From Reyranella sp. (lineage in GTDB: Bacteria; Pseudomonadota; Alphaproteobacteria; Reyranellales; Reyranellaceae), in contig NZ_SCUT01000043.1 of assembly GCF_004297265.1 (NCBI RefSeq), positions 35,259-99,258 of the forward strand: a stretch of DNA of 64,000 bases. Direction: 5' to 3'. Below are positions 43,746-51,999 of this stretch, in pieces. The position numbers and the translations under genes are program-made. The notes under the pieces are model-generated. The model had not been told where the DNA came from. It did no database searches and saw only the letters and a program-made list of their open reading frames with translations. The first letter of the stretch is position 1, and every line of letters starts with the position of its first letter.

Positions 43746-44822
43746 ATGCAGCCATCCATCCAACCCGTGAGGGGACAGCCCGTCGCTCCTCCCCTGATCG
43801 GCGGCGAGATTCCGCTGATCGATGTCTCGGCCTATCTCGCAGGCGTTCCCGGTGCCGCCGAGAAGGCCGCGGCCGAGCTGCGCTACGCCTTCGAGAATGT
43901 CGGCTTCTTCTATCTCGCGGGCCACGGCGTGCCGCAGACGTTGATCGACGCCACCTATGAAGCGGCGGCACGCTTCCATGCCCAACCGGTGGAGGCCAAG
44001 CTCGCGGTCAAGGTGGACGAGCACAATATCGGCTATATGCCGATCGCCCAGAAGGCGCCGCCCAACGCCGCCGCGCAGGGCAAGAAGCCCAGCCAGAACG
44101 AAGCCTATTTCCTCCGCCGCGAGCGCGACGCCAGCGACCCGGACGTGATCTCGGGCCGCCGCTTCCATGCGCCGAACAAGTGGCCGGCCGACCTGCCGGG
44201 CTTTCGCGAGACGACGCTCGAATACATCGGGACGCTGGAGAAGCTCTGCCAGAAACTGGTGAAGCTCTACGCGCTCGCGCTCGACCTCCCGGAAACCTAC
44301 TTCGACGCCTGTTTCGCCAAGCCGCACATGATCCTGCGCATGTCGCGCTATCCGCAGATCGACGGCGCCGACGAGAGCGTCGAGAGCCTGGTGCCGCACA
44401 CCGACTCGGGCTTCATGACCCTGCTGCCGCCCAACAAGGTGCAGGGCCTGTCGATCCTGCTGCCTGACGGGCGCTGGATGGATGCCCCCGGCATCGAGGA
44501 CGCCTTCGTCGTGAACGGCGGCGACATCCTCCATCGCTGGAGCAACGAGCGTTTCCTGTCGACGCCGCACCGCGTGCGCAACGTCTCGGGCCAGGTGCGA
44601 TATGCCATCCCCTTCTTCTGCGACCCCGACCACGACACGATGATCGAGTGCCTGCCTTCGTGCCAGTCGGCCGAGAAGCCCGCCAAGTATCCTCCGATCA
44701 AGTTCGGCGATTATGCGCTGTGGTTCGCCGCCCAGCGCTACGGGCACATGTCGAAGGTCGCCGCGCCGACCGAAGAAGAGATCGCGCCGGGCGAGCGCGC
44801 CACCTCACGCTGGCAGGCCTGA
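43746..44822 (+). CDS. isopenicillin N synthase-family 2OG-Fe(II) oxygenase
   Basis: Non-heme iron oxygenase of 358 residues, a dioxygenase/IPNS-like fold with DIOX_N region (IPLIDVSAYLAG, GFFYLAGHGVP) and core. Fe ligands His218, Asp220 (VPHTDSG) and His275 (STPHRV); Arg285 (RYAIPFF) would bind 2-oxoglutarate. Substrate unknown. First gene of a plus-strand operon with an orphan substrate-binding protein, two MHS-type transporters and an amidohydrolase; the next gene starts 5 nt later. More distantly related to the two oxygenases near 58-60 kb. Confidence 0.88.
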   Translation: MQPSIQPVRGQPVAPPLIGGEIPLIDVSAYLAGVPGAAEKAAAELRYAFENVGFFYLAGHGVPQTLIDATYEAAARFHAQPVEAKLAVKVDEHNIGYMPIAQKAPPNAAAQGKKPSQNEAYFLRRERDASDPDVISGRRFHAPNKWPADLPGFRETTLEYIGTLEKLCQKLVKLYALALDLPETYFDACFAKPHMILRMSRYPQIDGADESVESLVPHTDSGFMTLLPPNKVQGLSILLPDGRWMDAPGIEDAFVVNGGDILHRWSNERFLSTPHRVRNVSGQVRYAIPFFCDPDHDTMIECLPSCQSAEKPAKYPPIKFGDYALWFAAQRYGHMSKVAAPTEEEIAPGERATSRWQA

Positions 44823-44827
44823 TCCCG

Positions 44828-46408
44828 ATGCGTTTGCGTACCCTCTTGGCGGCCGGTTCGGCCGCTGCTCTCCTTGTCGCGTCACCCGCCTTCGCCCAGA
44901 CGAAGACCATCAAGGCGGTGATGCATTCGGACCTCAAGGTCCTCGACCCGATCTGGACGACCGCCAACATCGTGCGCAACCACGGCTATATGGTCTGGGA
45001 CACGCTGTTCGCGATGGACGAGAAGCTGCAGCCGCAGCCCCAGATGGTCGACACCTGGACCCTGAGCGACGACAAGCTCACCTACACGTTCACCCTGCGC
45101 GACGGGCTGAAGTGGCACGACGGCAAGCCGGTCACGACCGAGGACTGCATCGCCTCGCTGAAGCGCTGGGGCGCGCGCGATTCGACGGGCGTAAAGCTGT
45201 TGAGCTTCGTCTCCGCCTTCGAGCCGGTGAACGACAGGACCTTTAGGCTGGTGCTCAAGGAACCCTACGGCCTGGTCATCGATTCGCTGGCCAAGCCCGG
45301 CGGCTCGACGCCGCTGATGATGCCCAAGCGCATCGCCGACACCGATCCGGCCAAGCAGATCAGCGAGTTCGTCGGCTCCGGCCCGTTCATCTTCAAGGCC
45401 GACGAGTGGAAGCCTGGCGACAAGACCGTCTATGTGAGGAATCCCGACTACAAACCGCGCACCGAACCCGCTTCCGGCCTGGCCGGCGGCAAGGTGGCGA
45501 ATGTCGATCGGGTCGAGTGGCTGGCCATCCCCGACCACCAGACCGCGGTGAACGCGCTGCTGGCCGGCGAGATCGACTATATCGAGGCGCCGCCGCACGA
45601 CCTGAAGTCACTGCTGCTGGCCGACAAGAACATCAGGCTCGAGGTCTACAACAAGATCGGCGCGCAGTACGTGTTCCGCTGGAACACCGTCGTCCCACCC
45701 TTCGACAACGAGAAGGTGCGCCGCGCCGCCGAGTATGCCTTCGATCAGAAGGCGTTCCTTCAGGGCGTGATCGGCGACGAGAAGTATTACCAGACCTGCG
45801 ATGCCATGTTCGTCTGTGGCACGCCGCTCGAGAGCAATGCCGGCATGGAAGGCCTGGTGCGCGGCAACTTCGCCAGGTCGCGGGAGCTTCTCAAGGAAGC
45901 GGGCTATGACGGCACGCCGATCGTGATGCTGCACACGACCGACATCGCCGTTTTGACCAATGCCGGGCCGATCGCCAAGGACCTGCTCGAGAAGGGCGGC
46001 TTCAAGGTGCAGATGGTGCCGCTCGACTTCCAGGCCATCGTGGCGCGGCGCCTGCGCAAGACGCCGCCGCAGGAAGGCGGCTGGAACGGCTTCATGACCG
46101 CCTGGCTGTCGGTCGACATGATGAACCCGCTGACCAACAGCATGCTCACCGCCTCGTGCGACAAGGCCAATTTCGGCTGGCCCTGCGACGCCGAGGTCGA
46201 GAGGTTGCGCGACGCCTTCGCGCGGGCGCCCGACCTCGAGAGCCGCAAGAAGATCGCGGCCGACCTGCAGGCGCGCGCCATCACCTACGGCACGCACGTC
46301 CCGCTCGGCCAGTACACCCTGCCGACGGCGACGCGCTCTGACCGTCTGAGCGGTATCGTGACGAGTCCCATTCCGGTATTCTGGAACATCGAGAAGAAGG
46401 GTAACTGA
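44828..46408 (+). CDS. ABC transporter substrate-binding protein, family 5 (DppA/OppA-like)
   Basis: Periplasmic receptor of 526 residues. Signal peptide MRLRTLLAAGSAAALLVASPAFAQ. The mature protein shows the SBP_bac_5 pattern: LDPIWTTANIVRNHGYMVWDTLFAMDEKL, TYTFTLRDGLKWHDGKPVTTEDC, RRAAEYAFDQKAF, WLSVDMMNPLTNSMLTASCDK. These receptors bind peptides, nickel, opines or glutathione. No permease or ATPase genes are nearby, so it is an orphan component. ATG 44828 gives the complete signal. Confidence 0.9.
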   Translation: MRLRTLLAAGSAAALLVASPAFAQTKTIKAVMHSDLKVLDPIWTTANIVRNHGYMVWDTLFAMDEKLQPQPQMVDTWTLSDDKLTYTFTLRDGLKWHDGKPVTTEDCIASLKRWGARDSTGVKLLSFVSAFEPVNDRTFRLVLKEPYGLVIDSLAKPGGSTPLMMPKRIADTDPAKQISEFVGSGPFIFKADEWKPGDKTVYVRNPDYKPRTEPASGLAGGKVANVDRVEWLAIPDHQTAVNALLAGEIDYIEAPPHDLKSLLLADKNIRLEVYNKIGAQYVFRWNTVVPPFDNEKVRRAAEYAFDQKAFLQGVIGDEKYYQTCDAMFVCGTPLESNAGMEGLVRGNFARSRELLKEAGYDGTPIVMLHTTDIAVLTNAGPIAKDLLEKGGFKVQMVPLDFQAIVARRLRKTPPQEGGWNGFMTAWLSVDMMNPLTNSMLTASCDKANFGWPCDAEVERLRDAFARAPDLESRKKIAADLQARAITYGTHVPLGQYTLPTATRSDRLSGIVTSPIPVFWNIEKKGN

Positions 46409-46416
46409 AGACTAAC

Positions 46417-47700
46417 GTGCCACCGCCGACGATGCTTTCCGAGAAGACCCGCATCGTCGGCGCCAGCGCCATCGGCAATGTCCTCGAATGGTTCGACTTC
46501 GCGATCTACGGATACTTCGCGATCACCATCGGGCAGGCCTTTTTTCCGCACCAGGAACCGGTGGCGCAGTTGCTGTCCACCTTCGGCGTCTTTGCCATCG
46601 GCTGCCTGATGCGGCCGCTGGGGAGTCTCGTATCGGGCAGCATTGGCGACCGGTACGGCCGGCGTGCCGCTCTGAATGTCTCGATGACCGGGATGGCATT
46701 CTCGACCTTCCTCGTCGGCATCCTGCCCGGTTATGAGACTCTGGGACTTCTCGCCCCCATCCTGCTGACGGTACTGCGTGTCGTGCAGGGCCTGGCGATC
46801 GGGGGCGAGTGCCCCACCGCCTTCATCTTCATGATCGAACATTCCGGCCCGAACGGGCGCGGCCTGGCCGGCGCCATGGCGACGGGCGGCGGCACCGCGG
46901 GGATTCTCGTCGGGTCCGCGGCCGGCGCGCTCCTCACCGCCGTCCTACCGCCTGATGTTCTGCAGGATTGGGGCTGGCGCCTTCCGTTCCTGTTGGGCCT
47001 GCCCGTCGGATTCCTGGGGATCTGGCTGCGTCGTCGGGTCCCGGAACCGCCGAGAACCGGCGAGGTCGTGGCCGCACCGGTCCGGGAGGTGCTGAAGCAC
47101 CATCTCCCGCTGCTGTTTCGGCTGGCCGGCATCGCCGCACTGGGCGCCGTGACCTTCTACATCGTCTTCCTGTATCTCGTGAGCTGGCTGCAGTTCGTCG
47201 ACGGCATCGCGCCCGTTACCGCCCTGGCCTTCAACACCGTGGCCATGGCGGTCGCCCTGCCCGTCTATCTCGGTGCCGGCTGGCTGAGCGACCGCGTCGG
47301 CCGCCGCAGGCTGCTCCTGATCGCGATGACGGCCGCGATGCTCGGTGCCGTCCCGCTGTTCTGGCTCCTGCACCATTCCGATCCGCTGCTGGTGCTGGCG
47401 GGACAGTTGGGGTTTGTCATGATCATCGGCACCGTATTCGGCATCGAACCGGCCTTCATGGTGGAGGCTACGCCCGCCCCGATCCGCTGCACGGCAGTGG
47501 CGCTCGCCTTCAACCTCCCTGCGGGCATCCTGGGCGGTCTCTCGCCGCTCGCGGCGGCGTGGCTGATCCATCGAACGGAGAACGATCTCAGCCCCGCCTT
47601 CCTCATCATGGCGGCCGCGGCGCTATCCTTGGCGGCCACGGCTTCGTTTCGCGACAGGACCGGACTGGCCGACGAACAGCCTGCGGAAAGTCCGAAGTGA
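46417..47700 (+). CDS. MFS transporter, metabolite:H+ symporter (MHS) family, copy 1
   Basis: Twelve-helix importer of 427 residues. N-terminal signature GNVLEWFDFAIYGYFAITIGQAFFP, motif A GDRYGRRAAL, and GLAIGGECPTAFIFMIEHSGP are typical of MHS symporters (KgtP, ProP, citrate). GTG at 46417 is taken; ATG 46432, five codons further in, has no visible ribosome site. Similar to the next gene, so the pair is a tandem duplication. Located 8 nt after the receptor gene. Substrate: a small organic acid or osmolyte (inference). Confidence 0.86.
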   Translation: MPPPTMLSEKTRIVGASAIGNVLEWFDFAIYGYFAITIGQAFFPHQEPVAQLLSTFGVFAIGCLMRPLGSLVSGSIGDRYGRRAALNVSMTGMAFSTFLVGILPGYETLGLLAPILLTVLRVVQGLAIGGECPTAFIFMIEHSGPNGRGLAGAMATGGGTAGILVGSAAGALLTAVLPPDVLQDWGWRLPFLLGLPVGFLGIWLRRRVPEPPRTGEVVAAPVREVLKHHLPLLFRLAGIAALGAVTFYIVFLYLVSWLQFVDGIAPVTALAFNTVAMAVALPVYLGAGWLSDRVGRRRLLLIAMTAAMLGAVPLFWLLHHSDPLLVLAGQLGFVMIIGTVFGIEPAFMVEATPAPIRCTAVALAFNLPAGILGGLSPLAAAWLIHRTENDLSPAFLIMAAAALSLAATASFRDRTGLADEQPAESPK

Positions 47701-47735
47701 TGCCCACCCGCCATCTCATGGCATAGTCCGGCGAG

Positions 47736-48992
47736 ATGAACTCCGCCAGCACCCGCCGCATCGTTGCGGCCGGTACCATCGGCAACCTGCTCGAATGGTA
47801 CGATTTCGCGATCTACGGCTACTTCGCCGCCACGATCGGCCGCGTCTTCTTCCCGGCCGAGAATGCCGTGGCACAGGTCCTGGCCGCCTTCGGCATCTTT
47901 GCACTGGGCTATCTGATGCGGCCGTTGGGGGGTGTTGTCGTCGGCCATATCGGCGACCGCCTTGGCAGGCGCGCCGCCCTCACCTTCTCGATTGCCGCCA
48001 TGGCGATCCCGACCTTCCTGGTGGGCCTGCTGCCGGGATACGAGACGCTCGGAATGGCGGCGCCGATCCTGCTGACATTGCTGCGCATGGTGCAGGGCCT
48101 GTCGGTCGGCGGCGAGGCCACGACCGCCATGGTCTTCCTGGTCGAGCAGGCCCCTGCCGGACGCCGCGGCCTGGTCGGCAGCTTCTGCTCGCTGGCCGCC
48201 ACGGGCGGCTTCCTCCTGGGCTCGGCGATCGGCGCGACCTTCGCCGCCCTTCTGCCTGCGGATGCACTCGCCGCCTGGGGCTGGCGCGTACCCTTCCTGC
48301 TCGGCCTGGTGCTGGGCGTCGTCGGCTGGTGGATCCGTCAGGTCATCGTCGAGGAGGCGCCGCCCAAGGCGGGCCACGGGTCGCCCCTGGCCGAGACTTT
48401 CCGCCATCATGGCCGCGCCGTGATGCGCGTGGCCGGTATCACGATCTTCAATGCCGTCGGCTTCTACCTGATGTTCCTCTACGTGGTGACCTGGCTGCAG
48501 ACCGTCGATGGGATCCCGCCGGCGCGCGCCCTGGAGATCAATACCGTCAGCATGTTCTTCCTGCTCCCGGTGATGCTCCTGTCCGGCTGGCTGTCGGACC
48601 GCATCGGGCGGCGCCCGTTGATGTTCGCCGCGATGATCCTGGGCCTCGTCGGCGCGCTGCCGTTTCTCTGGCTGATGCACCATCCCGATCCGAGGCTGAT
48701 CCTGGCCGGACAGCTCGCCCTGGTCGTGCCGGCCGGCATGGGGCTCGGCATCCTTCCCTCCATCCTGACCGAGGCGGTGGCGGGCCGCGTCCGCTGCACC
48801 GCGATTTCGCTGGGCTACAACATCGCCTTCGGCGTCATCGGCGGCCTGACACCGCTCACCGCGGCCTGGCTGATCGCCCGCACGGAAGTGGACTTGAGCC
48901 CGGCCTGGCTGTTCATGGGCGCCGCCGCCATCTCGATCGCGACGCTGCTCACCTTCCGAGAGACGTCGCGCGACGCGACGCTGCCGCCGTGA
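47736..48992 (+). CDS. MFS transporter, metabolite:H+ symporter (MHS) family, copy 2
   Basis: MHS-type symporter of 418 residues. GNLLEWYDFAIYGYFAATIGRVFFP, GDRLGRRAALTFS, QGLSVGGEATTAMVFLVEQAP, RIGRRPLMFAAMI second-half motif. Shares many stretches with copy 1 at 46.4-47.7 kb. Its stop overlaps the GTG start of the amidohydrolase gene by 3 nt, so the transporter and hydrolase are coupled. Confidence 0.87.
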   Translation: MNSASTRRIVAAGTIGNLLEWYDFAIYGYFAATIGRVFFPAENAVAQVLAAFGIFALGYLMRPLGGVVVGHIGDRLGRRAALTFSIAAMAIPTFLVGLLPGYETLGMAAPILLTLLRMVQGLSVGGEATTAMVFLVEQAPAGRRGLVGSFCSLAATGGFLLGSAIGATFAALLPADALAAWGWRVPFLLGLVLGVVGWWIRQVIVEEAPPKAGHGSPLAETFRHHGRAVMRVAGITIFNAVGFYLMFLYVVTWLQTVDGIPPARALEINTVSMFFLLPVMLLSGWLSDRIGRRPLMFAAMILGLVGALPFLWLMHHPDPRLILAGQLALVVPAGMGLGILPSILTEAVAGRVRCTAISLGYNIAFGVIGGLTPLTAAWLIARTEVDLSPAWLFMGAAAISIATLLTFRETSRDATLPP

Positions 48993-49858
48993 AGATCACT
49001 CGTCGCGCGCTGGCGCCGATGGCGCTCGCGGCAGCGACACTTCCGGCGCGCGCAGCGCCTTCAGCGTGGGTCGATGCTCATACCCATGCCTTCGTACGAG
49101 GGCTCAAGCTCGCCGTCGATGCCCGTTATGCGCCCAACTACGACGCCTCCTGGCAGACGTTGCTGGCGCTGGCCGAGGCCAACGGCGTCGGCCGCGCCGT
49201 TCTCCTGCAGCCGTCATTCCTGGGCTACGACAATTCCTACCTGTTCGGAGCGCTGAAGGCCGAGCCACAACGCTTCCGCGGCGTGCCATGGGTCTCGCCT
49301 TCGGTCGAGACGCGGCCCGAGGAGTGGGAGGAGATGGCGCGGATCGGCGTGCGTGGCTTGCGCTTTCCGATCTTCGGCCTGCCGTCGCCGCAATGGTCAG
49401 CCTATCACGAGATGCTGGGCGAGGCGCTGAAGCGGGACTGGCCGATCCACCTCTATGTCGAGAGCCGGCGCCTGCCCGAGATGCTGCCGTTCCTGCTGGA
49501 TGGCGGCCACAAGGTGGTGATTCCCCACTACGGCATGTTCGACCGCACCCTGGGACCCGCGCGCGATGCCGGCTTCAAGGTCCTGCTGGAAAGCGCCAGG
49601 ACCGGCCGCGTCTTCGTCGTGATGTGCGGCGCCTATCGCGTCGGCCCGGAGCGCGCCCGGATGGCAGCGCCGATGCTGCTCGATGCCTTCGGCCCCGAAC
49701 GCCTGATGTGGGGCAGCGACTGGCCGCACACGGATACGGACCTCAATCGCGTCACGACCTATCCGATCACGCTCAGGACGTTCGAGGACTGGGTGCCGGA
49801 CGAGGCTGCACGGCGCATCATATTGGTCGACACACCGTCCAAGCTCTACGGATTCTGA
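48989..49858 (+). CDS. amidohydrolase family 2 protein
   Basis: Metal-dependent hydrolase of 289 residues with a TIM-barrel. N-terminus MKITRRALAPMALAAATLPARA looks like a twin-arginine export signal. WVDAHTHAF holds the first metal-binding H-x-H; HYGMF near the middle and WGSDWPHT with the catalytic Asp near residue 245 are typical of the 2-pyrone-4,6-dicarboxylate lactonase/ACMSD-like group. Its GTG overlaps the MHS copy 2 stop. It may hydrolyse a lactone or decarboxylate an aromatic acid outside the cytoplasm. Confidence 0.85.
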   Translation: MKITRRALAPMALAAATLPARAAPSAWVDAHTHAFVRGLKLAVDARYAPNYDASWQTLLALAEANGVGRAVLLQPSFLGYDNSYLFGALKAEPQRFRGVPWVSPSVETRPEEWEEMARIGVRGLRFPIFGLPSPQWSAYHEMLGEALKRDWPIHLYVESRRLPEMLPFLLDGGHKVVIPHYGMFDRTLGPARDAGFKVLLESARTGRVFVVMCGAYRVGPERARMAAPMLLDAFGPERLMWGSDWPHTDTDLNRVTTYPITLRTFEDWVPDEAARRIILVDTPSKLYGF

Positions 49859-49869
49859 GCTCAGGACAT

Positions 49870-49937
49870 CATTGGAGCGCGCCACTCCAGTGGCGCAATC
49901 ATGATCATGAGCGCCACTGGAGTGGCGCGCTCCAATG
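49870..49937. repeat. perfect long palindrome between convergent genes
   Basis: 27-bp arm 49870-49896 (begins CATTGGAGCG, ends AGTGGCGC) is exactly complementary to 49911-49937; loop 14 nt (49897-49910) contains ATCATGAT. Each arm also contains GCGCCACT-CC-AGTGGCGC, so each half can fold on itself. Likely a REP-like element or bidirectional terminator between the amidohydrolase and persulfide dioxygenase genes. Confidence 0.85.
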
Positions 49938-49941
49938 AATT

Positions 49942-51015
49942 CTAAGCCGATCCCCCCTCGACGGCGCGGCCTTCGGCGCGCCAGCGGAGCATGCCGCCGG
50001 GGAGGTTGGCCACGTCGGCAAGGCCCGCTTTCTGCAGGATCGCGGTAGCGTGCGCGGAGCGGCTGCCGGCGCGGCAAACGGCGACGATCGGCTTGTCCTT
50101 CGGCAATTCCCTGGCGCGGGCCGCCAACTCGCCCAGGGGTACGAGCGTCGCGCCGCGGATGTGGCCGAGCGGACCCGAGAACTCGGCCGGTTCGCGCACG
50201 TCGACGACGTTCACCTGGGCCAGATTCTCCTCGAGCCAATGTGGTTCGACTTCCCAGACGCCGCCGAAGGTGAAGCGCAGGGGCGCCCAGCCGGGTTCTG
50301 CAGGTGGCTGGGTCCCGTTCCCGGGCTGGCCGCAGCGCAGGTTGGCCGGCACCGCCTCGTCGATCTTCTTCGGATGCGGAAGGTCGAGGTTCTTCATGTA
50401 GCCGACATAGTCGTTCTCGCCGACCTCGCCACCCAGCCGGGGATTGAACCGTTTCTCCTCGATCACACTGCTGACCGTCAGGCCGCGATAGTCGTGCGCC
50501 GGGTAGAGCAGGCAGCTCTCGGGCAGCGCGAAGATGCGCGAGCGCACCGAGCGATAGAGCGCGCGCGGATCGCCCTGCTGGAAGTCGGTGCGGCCGGAGC
50601 CCCGGATCAGCAGGCAATCGCCGGTGAAGGCCATGCTCTCGTCGTCGAGCACGTAGGTGACGCAGCCCGAGGTGTGGCCCGGCGTGGCGCGGACCTCGAG
50701 CGAACGGCGGCCGAACTCGATGCGGTCGCCGTCCTGCAGCAGCCGGTCGGCTCCGGCCGCGCCCGACGCCACCGACAGCGCGATCTTGCTCCCCAGCCGC
50801 TGCTTCAGGAGCCAGGCGCCGGTCACATGGTCGGCATGGACGTGGGTGTCGAGCGTCCAGGCAAGTGTGAGGCCGAGCTCGCCGATCAGGGCCGCGTCGC
50901 GCCGCGCCTGCTCGAACACCGGATCGATCAGCAGCGCCTCCTTGGAGACGCTGCAGCCGAGCAGGTAGGTATAGGTCGACGAGGTCGGGTCGAAGAGCTG
51001 GCGGAAGACGAGCAT
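49942..51015 (-). CDS. persulfide dioxygenase-rhodanese fusion (ETHE1-like)
   Basis: Protein of 357 residues. Residues 1-240: metallo-beta-lactamase fold of the persulfide dioxygenase type, with [10 protein letters not shown] (HxHxDH), [25 protein letters not shown], and YPAHDY. Residues about 260-350: rhodanese domain with VDVREPAEF and active-site Cys in [10 protein letters not shown]. Such fusions oxidise glutathione persulfide to sulfite and pass sulfane sulfur to thiosulfate. Unusual only in keeping both activities in one chain. 14 nt after the aldo/keto reductase gene. Confidence 0.88.
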   Translation of the reverse strand: MLVFRQLFDPTSSTYTYLLGCSVSKEALLIDPVFEQARRDAALIGELGLTLAWTLDTHVHADHVTGAWLLKQRLGSKIALSVASGAAGADRLLQDGDRIEFGRRSLEVRATPGHTSGCVTYVLDDESMAFTGDCLLIRGSGRTDFQQGDPRALYRSVRSRIFALPESCLLYPAHDYRGLTVSSVIEEKRFNPRLGGEVGENDYVGYMKNLDLPHPKKIDEAVPANLRCGQPGNGTQPPAEPGWAPLRFTFGGVWEVEPHWLEENLAQVNVVDVREPAEFSGPLGHIRGATLVPLGELAARARELPKDKPIVAVCRAGSRSAHATAILQKAGLADVANLPGGMLRWRAEGRAVEGGSA

Positions 51016-51029
51016 TGGCCCTTCCCTGC

Positions 51030-51980
51030 TCAGGCCGGTGCGCTGGCCTTGTCGAGGGCGGCGACCGATTCGGGATCGAGCTCCAGGGTCGTCGAATTGA
51101 GAACGTCGTCGAGCTGCTTCAGGCTGGTCGCGCTGACGATCGGCGCAGTGATCGCCTTGCGCTGCAGCAGCCAGGCCAGCGCCACCTGCGCCAGAGTGGC
51201 GCCGCTCTTTTCCGCGGCTTCGTCGAGGGCTTTCAGGACGGCCATGCCCTTCGGGTTGATGTATTTCTTCACGCCGGCACCGCGCTGGGCGTTGCCGACA
51301 TCGGCCTCGGAGCGGTACTTGCCCGTCAGGAAGCCGCTGGCCAGCGAATAGTACGGGATCACGCCGATCCCCTCCTTCAGGCACTCGTCCTCCAGCGCAC
51401 CCTCGAACAGGCCGCGCTCCATCAGGTTATAATGCGGCTGCAAGCTCTCGTAACGCGGCAGGCCCTTCTCCTTGGAGATCTTCGCCGCCTCGGCGAGTCG
51501 CGGCGCGTCGAAGTTGGAGGCGCCGATGAAGCGGATCTTGCCCGCCTTGACCAGCTCGCCATAGGTCGAGAGGGTCTCCTCCTGCGGCGTGTCCTTGTCG
51601 TCCTTGTGCGACTGGAAGAGATCGATGCGGTCGGTGTTGAGCCGCTTCAGCGACGCCTCGACAGACTCCTTGATGTTCTTCGCCGAAAGCGCGCCGCTCG
51701 GCAGGCCCATGCCGCACTTCGTGGCCAGCACGATCTTGTCGCGCTTGGACGGATCCTTCTTGAGCCAGGTACCGATCACCGTCTCGCTCTCGCCGCCCTT
51801 GTTGCCGGGGAACCAGCGCGAATAGACGTCGGCCGTATCGACGAAGGAGAAACCGGCATCGACGAAGGCGTCGAGCAGCTTGTGAGAGGTCGCCTCGTCG
51901 GCCGTCCAGCCGAAAACGTTGCCGCCGAAGGCGATGGGGACGAATTCTAGATCGGACTTACCGAGCTTACGCTTTTGCAT
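51030..51980 (-). CDS. aldo/keto reductase
   Basis: NADPH-dependent oxidoreductase of 316 residues with the AKR barrel. Catalytic tetrad Asp48, Tyr53, Lys88, His125 (DTADVY, ATKCG, QSH). C-terminal [10 protein letters not shown] matches the cofactor site of AKR7/YajO-like members. Likely reduces aldehydes or ketones. It follows the MscS gene by 19 nt and precedes the persulfide dioxygenase-rhodanese gene, so a three-gene stress-related transcript is plausible. Confidence 0.9.
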   Translation of the reverse strand: MQKRKLGKSDLEFVPIAFGGNVFGWTADEATSHKLLDAFVDAGFSFVDTADVYSRWFPGNKGGESETVIGTWLKKDPSKRDKIVLATKCGMGLPSGALSAKNIKESVEASLKRLNTDRIDLFQSHKDDKDTPQEETLSTYGELVKAGKIRFIGASNFDAPRLAEAAKISKEKGLPRYESLQPHYNLMERGLFEGALEDECLKEGIGVIPYYSLASGFLTGKYRSEADVGNAQRGAGVKKYINPKGMAVLKALDEAAEKSGATLAQVALAWLLQRKAITAPIVSATSLKQLDDVLNSTTLELDPESVAALDKASAPA

Positions 51981-51999
51981 CTTTGACTCCTCTGGAGAA

